64,000 nucleotides of DNA from Lucinisca nassula (Eukaryota > Mollusca > Bivalvia > Lucinida > Lucinidae): contig OY757023.1 of the NCBI GenBank assembly GCA_963580285.1, forward strand, positions 87,445,108 through 87,509,107, read 5' to 3'. The position numbers and the translations under genes are program-made. The first letter of the stretch is position 1. Every line of letters starts with the position of its first letter. Positions 1 to 12,600 of the stretch are shown here, piece by piece. Below the pieces are notes generated by a model. It saw only the letters and a program-made list of their open reading frames with translations, was not told where the DNA came from and did no database searches.

Positions 1-162
1 AGAGCTGTAATGCTGAGCCATGAATACTACTGTATTACCGCAGTTAGAGGTCAGTTTGGAAATTTTTGTCTGAGGCAAATGTCATGCCTTAATATCAGTA
101 GATATCTTAGACATTTAAAAAGGTTGTTTGAGGAATTTTTGGTATCCAAATTTGTGCTTTAA

Positions 163-421
163 CCCTTAAGACTCCAAGAAAAACGACATCTGAAAATGTT
201 GTTTGCTTATGTCGTCTGCTGATTTTTTTTTTTGCAAACTTTTTAAAAAAAAATTGCATACAGGCAAACAGTGTTTGCAAAAAATTACTTTTAAGGTAAC
301 AGATCAGACTGCTCCTTCAGGAGCAGTCTGATCTGGGTCCACACTGTTTGCAAAAATTACTTCTATGGTGACCGGCAGACGGCAAAGCAGATGACAATTG
401 TCGTGATTGGCATTTTATCTG
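163..421. mobile_element. Hairpin-core MITE flanked by TTAA
   Basis: The segment is bordered by TTAA at 159-162 and 422-425. It begins CCCTTAAGACTCCAAG. An inner palindrome (AGATCAGACTGCTCC against GGAGCAGTCTGATCT) lies at about 302-336, inside AAACAGTGT-type arms. The same element occurs at 10650-10885, 14806-15041 and, truncated, 16374-16605. Confidence 0.7.
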
Positions 422-510
422 TTAATGAGAATCATACTATGATGAGGTTCTGCTGTACCATGTTATAATGAACAGTGTTGTAAAGATGTTTATATTAACT
501 ATCGTTTCAG

Positions 511-635
511 AGATGCAGTTGAAAAAGATCTGACATTTCTTGGTTTCCTGGTGATGGAGAATAAGTTAAAACCACAGACAGCACCTATCATAGAAGCCTT
601 AAGCACTGCTCGTATCAAAACTGTCATGGTTACAG
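511..635 (+). CDS. ATP13A2/3: ATP13A-like exon a: P-domain up to MVTG
   Basis: The acceptor is TTTCAG at 505-510 and the donor is GTATGT at 636. The exon reads [18 protein letters not shown] and continues to IKTVMVTG. This is the conserved segment of P5 ATPases leading into the TGDN hinge. It begins one base before a codon and ends with the first G of the Gly codon completed by the next exon. Confidence 0.93.
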
Positions 636-3600
636 GTATGTATCGTAGTTACGCTTGCTATAGTTATTATTTTTATTGGTTTAACAGCCCTTTCAAGATT
701 ACTTCACTTATATCAACTTGATCGTTAATCAGAGGTGGAAAGACCTCGGTAGCAGCGTTGGCTCTTCATCATTTGGTCTCTCACCACTGCGGTTGGAGCC
801 TCTCTCGGGTCACATGTGAGATGCCAAGTTCTGCAAGGGAGGTCAGGTGGTTTTTCTCTGGGCACATAGGTTTTTGCTCAAAATAAGTGAATGAATTTTG
901 AAAGGGCCAAAAAAAAACACAAAAATCAGAGGTGGGCAAAAACTGGAGTACCCACCCAGATGCTTCAGCTGCAGGACTGTTGTCTAACACATGACTTTAG
1001 CCAGGCTGGAACCTACAGAGTGACAGACTAAATTAATAGAGTCAGCACTCTTACCCATTCGGCCATTGAGGCTTGTTGCTACAGTGAAACTTCAGTGCCT
1101 TGTTTACCATGGCCGAGTCAAAGATCATAGCCCAAGATAAAAGGAGGTATCCACATATTTTCTTGTTTCTGCATGAAAACATATGTTGTGGGTACTCATT
1201 AGAAGCACCTCACAGAGGTGCTTCAAATGAGTACCAACAACATAGGTTTTGATGCAGAAATAAGAAAAATATCAGTCGCGAGGCACTTCTAATGAGTACC
1301 CACAATGTAATTGTTTTCGTGGAGAAATAAGAAAAAATTCAGTACTTTTCAGATGAAAAAAGGGCCTTATCTGGAGCTATGAAAAATGCTCTTGATCCCT
1401 AGGATTTATTCCACAGCTCCTGGTAAGAAATGGTGAGGGATAATTTAGGGAGATTCACTTCTTTTGTTGTCAAAATGTATGCTGTGTGTTATTGTTAGAA
1501 TCTAGAGAGTACAAACAATATACCTTTATTGTGTAAGACACAAAGTAAAAAATGTGCCTAAATTGTTCATTACGAAAACACTCTTGTGCAAATCACTGCA
1601 AATTTTACCGTCGTAAAAATGAAAAGTTTAAGATGAAAAATTGTGATAATAGTGATAGAATCTAGAGAGTACACACAATATACCTTTATTTTATAGGACA
1701 TACAGTAAAACATGTACCTGAATTGTTCATATCGAAATTACGCCTATACAAATACACTGTAAATTTTACCCTCGTAAAAATGAAAAGTTTAAGATAAAAA
1801 ATTGTGATATTTTTTTCTTATTTCTGCTCAAAATATAAATTGTAGGTACATATTAGAACCGTCTCATCGAGGCAGTTATAACGATTACCCACAATCTATA
1901 TTTTAGTGGAAATAGGAAAAATAAGGTTTATCCCTGTAAACCCCAGTTTTTACTTTATACAAGTGAGGTTCAAGAGGGTCAAAACTATATAGGCAGGTTT
2001 GCGTGCTGTCCAATTCTGTCTCCTGGCCTTATGCTTTGGATAACCCTCAGTGGCTCAAACTAGGCTTGTCTCAAACAGGTTTCATGGTCTCAAAGATGTT
2101 TGATTTTGTTAAGATTGGAGTTTAATGGCCCAGTCAGTACTTTTTAGGTCATGTGCAGTTGGTCAGTTTACATAACCACACTTTTCCTGAGCAGGCTTAT
2201 GCATAAGCTGTCAACTAGTTCAGTGAGGCTCATTCTTTAGCTGCCCTTCTTGAATCAGTGGAGGGAGAGAAGGACCCTAGAAAATATTTCATGATCAGTC
2301 TCCATGAAAGAATCATCACCAAAGCACGCCTATATAATTTTGATCCCCTTGAAACCCACTTTTATTATCCCCCGACCGAATAGGTTCGGGGGATATAGCG
2401 ATCAGCCTGGCGTCCGTCCGTCTGTCCGCAGGAACAGATGTATACTTGTGTGTTTAAAAGTATGGACACTTCCATTAAACTCAATTCCATTTATTCCGTC
2501 AGTGTCTTGTGTGTCTAAAATAGTAACTTGTGTGTCTTTTTTTCCAAGAAATTCCAAGAAATTTCCTGGAAATTTGACACACAAGGGTACTTTGTAGGGA
2601 TGAAGACACACAAGTATACATCCGTAAAGACGTGCGTCCGTCCATCCGTGCATCCGTCCGTCTGTCCGTCCGTCCGTGCGTGCGTACGTCCGTCCGTAGA
2701 CGCAACCTTGTGATGGCCCTAACTCCTATACCCTTTGAGATTTATTGATGGTTCTTGGCACACTTGTTCACAAGGCTGAGACGGCGTGTCTTGCGCAAGA
2801 ACCAGAACTCTGGATTGCATACTTTTTGAGTTATCTCCCCTTTTAATAAAATAGAATCACTACTTTGTGATGGCCAGAACTCCAATACCCTTTGAGGTAT
2901 GTTGATGGTACCTGGCACAGTTGTTCACAAGGCTGAGACGGAGTGTCATGCACAAGAACCACAACTCTGGTTGTCATGGTTTTTGAGTTATCTCCCCTTC
3001 CAATAAAATTGAGTGATTACCTTGTGATGGCCATTACTCCAATACCCTTTAAGATATATTGATGATACCTGACACAGTTGTTCACAAGGCTGAGACTGTG
3101 TGTCATGCACAAGAACCACAACTCTGGGTGCCATGGTTTTTGAGTTATCTCCCCTGACAATATAACCTTGTGATGGCCATAACTCCAAAACCTTACAGAT
3201 CCCCACCCCTAAACCATATATGTTATTGTTCCTTATGATAAGACACATTCATTGACACCAACCTGGGGCCCCCCGGATGCGCTGGGGCCTTGCCCCACCC
3301 CCACCACTTCAAAAAAGGCCCAATATCTTGGAAACCGTACAGATCCCCACCCCTTAACCAAATATATTCTTGTTCCTTATGATAAGACACATTCAGTTAC
3401 ACTAACCTGGGGGCCCCCGGGATGCGCCGGGGCCATGCCCCACGCCCTCCACAACATAAAAGGCCATATATCTCAGAAACCGTTTAGACCCCCACCCCTA
3501 AACCATATATATTTTTGTTCTTTATGATAAGATGCATTCATTGACACCAACCTATGGGCCCCCGGGGCCTTGCCCCACCCCCTCCACTTCAAAAAAGGCC

Positions 3601-6600
3601 CAATATCTCGGAAACCTTACAGATCCCCACCCCTAAACCATATATATATTATTGTTCCTTACGATAAGACACATTTAATGACACCAACCTGGAGGCCCCC
3701 TGGGATGGGTCAGGGCCCTGCCCCACCCCCTCCACTTCATAAAAGGCCATATATCTGAGAAACCATTCAGATACCCAACTCAAAACCATATATATTCTTG
3801 TTTCTTATGATAAGACGCATTCAGTGATACCAACCTAGGGGTCCCCCGGGATGCACCATTGCCCCACCCCTCCACTTCATAAAAGGCAATATATCTCAGC
3901 AACCTTTCAGATCCCCACCCGAAAACCATATATATTCTTGTTTCTTATGATAAGACGCATTCAGTTTCACCAACCTGGGGGTCCTCTGGGATGTGCCCGG
4001 GCCATGTCCTACACCCTCCACTCCATAAAAGGCCCCAAATTCTCAGAAACTGTTCAGATCCCCACCCCTTATCCATATATATTCTTGTTCTTTATGATAA
4101 GACGCATTCAATGAGTCCAACCTAGCGGTCTTCAGGGGTGTGCTGGGGCCATGTCCCACCCTGCCACTTCATAAAAGGCGATAAATCTCAGAAACCTATC
4201 TGATTCCCACCCCTAAACTATATAAACATTCTCGTTTTTTTATGATAAAACGCATTCACAGACACAAACCTGGGGTTCTCTTGGGATGTGCCCGGGCCAT
4301 TCCCCATCCCCTCCACTTCATAAAAGGCCCAATATCTCAGAAACCATTAAGATCCCCTCCCCCCACCCATAAACCATATATTTTCTTGTTCCTTATGATA
4401 AGATGCATTCAATGATATCAAATTGGGCTCTGTTGGGTCATCTCCCACCCTTCCACTTCATAAAAGGCCTAATATTTCAGATACAGAGTCCTCATGAAAT
4501 GGGGGTTCATTTGGGAGACTTTATAATCAATAAATTAAAACCATACATGGCTGCCAGTGGGCAGTGCCTGCCTGAGCTCTGGTGAGCATCGTGGCCCATG
4601 GGCCTCTTATTTCGTTATCTCCCCTGACACTATAATCTTGTGATGGCCATAACTGCAATACTTTTGTGATATATTGCTGGTTTAATTCTGGTGCACTTTC
4701 TATTGGTGAACAATCTTCTGAAGGCCATATTGGCTTTTGGTCGGGGGATTTGCCATCTCTTCCGATGGCTATTTTTTAGTAAAACTGGGGTTTACAGGCG
4801 TAAAACTTATTGTTCTTATTTCTGCTTTAACATATAGATTGTGGGTACTCGTTAGAACTGCCTCGATGAGACGGTTCTAACGTGTACCTACAATTTATAT
4901 TTTGAGCACAAATAAGAAAAAATATCACAATTTTTCATCTTAACTTTTCATTTTTACAACAGTAAAATTTACATTGTATTTGTATAGGTGTGTTTTCATC
5001 ATGAACAATTTAGGTACAGCTTTTACTGTATGTCCTATACAATAAAGATATATTGTGTGTAGTCTCCAGATCTAAGAGGCGGTTCTAACGAGTACCCACA
5101 ATCCATATTTTGATCAGAATTAAGAAAAATATCACAATTTTTCATCTTGAAATTTTCGTTTTTCCGGTGGTAAAGTTTACAATGTATTTGTTACATTCCC
5201 TGCATACGAAGTATGCTATGGGGGTATATAGTTTTCGTCTTGCCTTTCGTCCGTCCATCCGTCCGTGTGTGCGTCTTTCCATCTATCCGTCAGGTAACAT
5301 TTTGGTTAAAGTTTTGCGTCAAACTTTCTAAGAGATTGTATCTTCTGAGCCCTTTGATAGATTTAGTTGATACTTACACTGAAGTTACATACTGGTCTAA
5401 AAATTTCATTGATGCATGTCCCAACCCCCCACAGTGACCTTGAGGTCAAGGTCACAGACTTAGAAATTTTACATTTGGTTAAAGTTTTGCGTCAAAGTTT
5501 CTAAGACATTGTATCTTCTGAACCCTTTGATAGATTTAATTGATACTTACACTGAAGTTACATACTGGTCTAAAAATTTCATTGATGCACGTCCCACCCC
5601 CACAGTGACCTTGAGGTCAAGGTCACAGACTTAGAAATTGTATATTTGGTAAAAATTTTGCGTCAAAGTTTCTAAGAGATTGTATCTTCTGAACCATTTG
5701 ATAGATTTAGTTGATACTTACACTGAAGTTACATACTGGTCTAAAGATTTCATTGATGCATGTTCCACCCCTCACAGTGACCTTGAGGTCAAGGTCACAG
5801 ACTGAGACTGTTTACATTTGGTTAAAGTTTTATGACAAAGTTTATAGATGCCTGTATGTTCTTAACTCTAAGACAACATCAATTTACCAGTCCAAACATT
5901 TCTTGATGTATGCCCCTTCCCCCACCCATGGTGACCTTGACCTCAAGGTCACAGACTTAGAAATTTTACATTTGGTTCAAGTTTTATGACAAAGTTTATA
6001 GATGCATAGATGTTTATTGGTGCATACCCCACCCTGCTGCTTCAGTAACATTGAGCAGGCTTATGCATAAGCTGTCAACTAGTTCAGTGAGGCACATTCT
6101 TTAGCTGCCCTTCTTGAATCAGTGGAGGGAGAGAAGGACCCTAGTAACCATATTTATACCGACATTTGATATAATGACAAAACTTAGTATAATGACAGTT
6201 TCAATGGAACGAATCCTTAGGTCAAGATGAGATGTATTATTGGAGACATTCAAGAATATTGAAATTACTTATTATTCTAAGGAACGAATGTTGTGGATAT
6301 TTGTCAGTGACTCGTTTAGAATGGATGAGTCAGACCCGTTTTTGAGTCCACAGGGAATATCTCCAAATACAAAGGGATAATGTAGAGAGATTTTCTTCTT
6401 TTATCTTGCAAATGTATGATGTGTGTACTCATTAGAATCGTGTTGATCAGGCGATTCTAATGAGTTCACACAGCATACATTTATACTATAGATCCCACAA
6501 TTATCTCCAGTATGCCTCCTGTTCTGGCACTAATAGTTACCCTCCATGGCAAGAACAAATTTTCATGGTCCAAAAGCAATCAAAGTTTGACTGTATTGTG

Positions 6601-9600
6601 AATAGAGGATCTTACATGAGTGCTCATGTATTATTGAATTTATTAAACAAGTTGAGGTAAAGGGATAAAATGCGAGGCTTTGCCAAGCATTTTATTCCTT
6701 TTCCTCAACAAATTTAATAAATTCTATAGTAAATGAGCACGAATGCAAGATTCTATTTATCATATGACATTTAAACGCATATTCACGATTGTTTAAGAAA
6801 AATGTCAATATTCCGCCATTAGTAAACGCGACATCGTTAAGGACGTCCCACATGTAACGTTACGGGACGTATCTAACTAATTTGCATATTTAATCCACTA
6901 GTGGATTATCGAAGTTATTACATGGCATTATTACACTCTCAGACGCGCTGTCATATGATAAAATAAGGTAATTTTAGTGTGTGTTCATTTTACCAGGTGA
7001 TAATATGCTCACAGCTCTCAGCGTAGCTCATGAGTGTGGGATGGTGTCAAAGTCAGACAGGATTGTACTCGTAGACGCCTCAGTTGTTCCTGGGGAGTAC
7101 ACACTACCACAAGTTCAGTTCTCATATGAAGACAGTGTTGGAAAGAACAGGAAGCAGCTAGAACTGGTAACTACTAGTAACCATATTTATACCGACATTT
7201 GATATAATGACAAAACTTATTATAATGACAATTTCAATGGACTGAATCCTTAGCTTAAGATGAAATGTATTATTGGAGATATTCAAGAATATTGTAATTA
7301 TTTATTGCTCCAAGAAACAAATATTATAGATATTTTTTTTTAGAATTGTTTGAACAAGAGGATAAACTGATAAAAGGAATACCAGATTTGTGTCAGTTGA
7401 TATCAAGTTTATCAGGTTTGGCTTTGAGAACGCATGTAGAAGTGCTTGACAAGCCTCTGGATTCTGTAAGCATTCTCAAAGCCTTGCCTGATAAACTTGA
7501 TATCAAAAGACACGAATCTGGTATTCTCTATATGTACACCTCATATTGTAAAGGTAAGCTAAGTCAGTGGATGGTATACATATGAAACTCTTTATAACAC
7601 TGTTCATTATAACACGTTGAAAAAGCAGGGTTAACAAGGCAGTTCTTCTGTTATGGTTTATCATTGTTACAGTTTGTCTTTGCATATATATATTGCTGAT
7701 ATCTTTTTATTTTGGATAGCCGTTTGGCCATTTTGTGGGACAGTAACTGTCTTTTTGGATTTTCGCTTGTGACGTTTACATTATAGTGATGTTGTTTTAT
7801 GTTTGTGTTTTTTTCCCTTTGGTGTCTTGGATGGGAGGTGTGAGGTAATCATATCAGTTCCTGATCATTTCCTTCACTTGTATTATAGATTGTTCCAAAA
7901 TATGTATAGATTATTGGTATATAGAAAAATGACCGTAATGGTAATTTTTAAAAGTCCAGTAAGAGCTATTATACTACTCCTGGCTTTAGCAGCAACCTTG
8001 GGTTTGGGGTCGGCATTCAAATTCAGGTAAAAGTAAAAGTTTTCATGAGTGCATATTTTCCAAACCATATGATGGATTTGGTTCATATTTCATATAATGA
8101 TAGAGGTAGGTCCAAAGTTTTCAGCACTTACCCTGCCCATGACCTCAAGTTCAAGGTCACAGACATAGAAATTTTAATTTTATAATCATTATAAAAAACA
8201 TTAGTAAATGAAAAGAATAAAAAATTATTCGACACCTGAGTATACTTACCTGACACCTTTTTCTGTCATTTGTTTTTCTTTTGGGTGAGTGAGTGTTTGA
8301 GTTTTACATCCCACTGACAGCTAAGGTCATACGGAGACCGGACCTCAGTTTAAAGACTCCTCTGAAAGTCTGGAGAAGCCCGGGATTGATCCTGCGACCC
8401 CTGGTTTACAAGGCGAGTAGCATAACCATTATACCACTGAGGCTTCTACGTTTTTCTTTCGGTACATCCCATGTTGAGCTGCCTTCAATTATCAAAACAC
8501 ATTCATCTATCTTTATCAGACCATGGATAATCTCATATGTTTCCCCTGTGCTGAACAGCTACCTCCCTTAAGCAACCAGTTTTAGTTTCCCCCGGTTAGC
8601 TGCTTACATTACGAGAACTCGCCTATACAAATACTGTAAAATTCCTAAATTAAGATCACCTTTGGGACTGTTCAAAAGTGGTCTTAAGACCACTTGTGAA
8701 CAGTCCCAAAGGTGGTCTCTCTAACCAGAGGACATTGTATGTAGAAAACACAAAGAAAGAATAACTGCAGCCTACTAATTAAGCTTTTTAAAGCAGAAAT
8801 AGTCTTAATTTTAGGTGGTCTTAATAGTGGAATTTCACTGTACATTGTAAGTTTTACCGCTGAAAACGAACATTTTGAGATGAAAAATTGTGATATTTTT
8901 CTTATTTCTGCTCAAAATATAGATTGTAGGTACACGTTAGAACCACCTCATCGAGACGGTTCTAACAAGTACCCACAATCAATATTTTAGAGCAGAAATA
9001 AGAAAAATAAGGTTTAACCCTGTAAACCCCAGTTTTACTATATAAAAGTGGGGTTCAAGGGGGTCAGAGTTATATAGGCGTGTTTTCGTGATGACAGAAG
9101 TTGTAGTCTTTTTTGTATCTCCAGGAGACAGGTATCACTGAGATACAGGTGGAGGAAGAGAATTCCAAGTTCTGCTTTGCTTTAACAGGGAAGTCATGGG
9201 AAATACTGAGGCAGCATTTTCCTGATATATTGTTAAAGGTAAGCATTGCTGTGTTTTTGAGAAATATCTGGTGACAGAGTACATCACAAACTCATTAAAA
9301 CACAATCGGTTATAACACAGTCTTGGATATAACACAGTTTCAAGATGGATCCCAAAAATATATAGCATACCTGCCAACATTGAGAAAATCCAAAGAGTGA
9401 GACTGCGCGCGGGGACCATTTTTCACCTTCTTTTTTAGTATTTGGCTCGCGGGGAATTTTCAGGAAAAATTTGAAAGAGTGAGATTTTTTTTTCCCTAAC
9501 CTTATGGGGGTGGGGATGGGTGCTACCTTTTTCAAAGACCCACCACCCATAAAAAAATAAATTGAACCCCACCACCAATAAATTTCATTTTTTAACCAGA

Positions 9601-12600
9601 CCAAGCACCAATTAAAAAAGGAAGTGGTAGCTCACCCACCTAGCATAAAACATGTGCATTTTTAACAGGGGTGAAATGTATGAAACTGTGTACTGTCCGA
9701 ATATATGTTACTTAGTTTTAAAGGTCGCTTTACAAGTCAGATAGAAAGATTCATTTTACCACAGAACTTCATCAAATCTTATTAAAAACTGAACATATTT
9801 ATGCTGAAATAAATAACTGATCAATACTTTGAGCGTTTTTGCTAATGTTTACGTTTTCATAGATTCATAAACAAATTGCAAGATAGGCCATCGGTCGCCA
9901 CTCAACATTTTGGGTGCCTTGTAAAATGTCTAAAAAAGAGAAAAAGATCGTTTTTATGGAAGATAATTAGTATGTAATGAAGAAATTAAATGGCTAAATA
10001 TGATTTCTGTAATATTTTTGTAACGCAGGGATGCCTTGATATCTGATTATTCTGAGGATTAAACGTAGAAATTTACCGATAGATAGATTATAGACAAGAT
10101 GGATAGTTTTGTTTGTTTACCTGTCCAATAATAGATTTGCTAATATTAGTCCAAATATACCTTTGACCTGAGGTGATTTTCCAATAGTTCTGTATCCCGG
10201 CTCTAATTGCTTACATTAGCGATTCAGAAAAGCCGATAATAACCAGTTTGCATATGTAAATATCCGTTATGGCGAATTTAGCAAATTTCTAAGCGTGAGA
10301 AGCATTGAAATTCGTGAGATTTGGGCCATTTTCAAAAAACGATCGTGGGGGAGTGAGACACACAATAAATCATGAGAGTCATGCTCAAATCGGGAGTGTT
10401 GGCAGGTATGATATAGATTATATAGAATGATGACCATAAATGGTCATTTTTCCATATAATCTATACATTTTTGTTTGGATATAACACAGTTGTTTTACTA
10501 ACACTGTTTGTGCTTTGGATCCCATTAATAGTGTTATAAAGAGGTTGTGGTGTATGCACCACAGGCCTGTGTAGAGAAAGTGTTATTGTTAACTGTCTAG
10601 ACTTACATGACCATTATAGCCACTGAACTCCTACCCAAGCCACAGTTAACCCTTAAGATGCTGAGAAAAATTACATCTGAAAATGTCGTCTGCTTATGTT
10701 GTCTGCTGAATCTTCTTGCAAACTTTGTAAAAATATTTTTGCACACAGGCAAACAGTGTGTGCCTAGATCAGACTGCTCTTGGAGCAGTCTGATCTGGGC
10801 ATACACAGTTTGCAAAAAATTGTCTTTTAAGGTAACCGGCAGACGGCAAAGCAGACGACAGTTGTTGTGATTGGCATGTTATGGGTTAAGGATTGTTTCA
10901 CAGATACATGTACTTTATTTACCCTTAGTATTTTGAAACTTCAACTCCTTATCATACCTGTAAGTGCATTTCACAATGCAATGTATCTAAAAATAGCAGA
11001 AGATTGCCAAACAATGTAGACCCCAATGAGACATTGAATTCTGCAACGTCTCATCTGGCTCAGGCCTGTTTGTCCAAATACATACGATAAATAGGGTAAT
11101 TGCCATAAGGAAAACACACAATGATTGGAAAGGATGTTCATTGTGGCAGAGGTTGTCTATTTGTCTGTTCATGCATCCACCTGTCTCTAATACCATTTCT
11201 GCTGGAAATCTTTAGCTGCATTTGATGAAGTTCAATCAAATTTCATATATACACCACAAACTCATTATAATGTGGTCCATTATAACACGGTTTTGTATAT
11301 AACACGGTTTCAAGATGGATCCCAAAAATGTATAGATTATGCAGAAAAATGACCATTTTTTTGCTTGAATAAAACACAGTTGTTTAAGTAACACGGTTTC
11401 TGCTTTGGACCCCATTAAAAGTGTTATAAAGAGGTTGTTGTGTACAATGACATTGACATAACTCACTTGGGACTGTTATTTAGTTTCTGTCAATTTATAG
11501 TGCATTAATGCCATTGATTGCTGCCAGAAAATGGTTTCCAATCAATAACTTGTGAATGAAAATTATGATCAGATTTCAAAAAGTGAAGTTATTGACAATA
11601 CTTTAGAATTTTTACTCGGCGTTTTTGTTCAGTTTATAACAGAGCATTGCCCATAACTGGCATCAGATCTGATTTCCCATATGCAATATTGAAACAGTAC
11701 TTCACTTGGGATTTTATTTGGCATTTATCAAAAGTTGTCAGTTGAGTTAACCTTGATTGTTGTCTGACAATGTCAAAGATCCGACTGCTTTGATGAAATT
11801 TAACATTAACAAAACCTTTGTTACTCAGAAATTTTTGTCAATTTGTACCAGAGTCATTGCCCTTGATTTGCATCAGAAAATGGGTTTCACACATCGTTTA
11901 ATAAAATTTGTGTCCAAATTCTCATCCTTATTTCTTGTTACAAATGTATTGAGACTACTCTAACAAGTACCGACAATGTATTTTTGATGGAAAAATGAGA
12001 AACATTACCCCCATTAACTATTTTGATACCAAATGTAAGGTTTTGTTTTCATAAAATTTATTTGGAAAATGGCTGAAAATTTTGCAAACAGTGTAGGCCC
12101 TGGTCAGACGCCACGTTCTGCGGCGTCTGATCTGGGTCTGCACTGTTTGCCCGGGTACCCGTTTTGTGGTTGCTACCCATGCTTTTCTGGAGCCATGGGT
12201 CCAGTTAGGGCATTTCTTCTATACTAATTGTATTTGATGTTGCTTTTATTAGACCTTACTCCCTTGTAAAAGAAACAGCCAATCAATGCCAACACGCTTG
12301 TAGCAAAATAACTGGTTCTCTGTAGTGTTGTGCTGTCTTTCACGAAAAACTTGGAACCAGTCAACCATAGCCTAGCCAGAATAATTGGGTGGTCAGACTA
12401 AGACCGACTTCAACTGGAACTGTACTAGGTACTATAGTAGCTACCAATGACATGCACGCTAGCGTTATCAGAGGAACACCTATGGTTGCTACTTTAGTAG
12501 ATTGGCATGACAACATATCCCTGCATAGGTCACAGGGCCTTCATTGAAACAAAATGATCATATATTGATCAACAAAAACATTTTGCAGCCTTCGGAGTCT

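Noticed and set aside
3252..4114. Proline-rich protein frames
   Set aside because: Translations of the CCACCCCTAAACC tandem repeat; frames vary between units.
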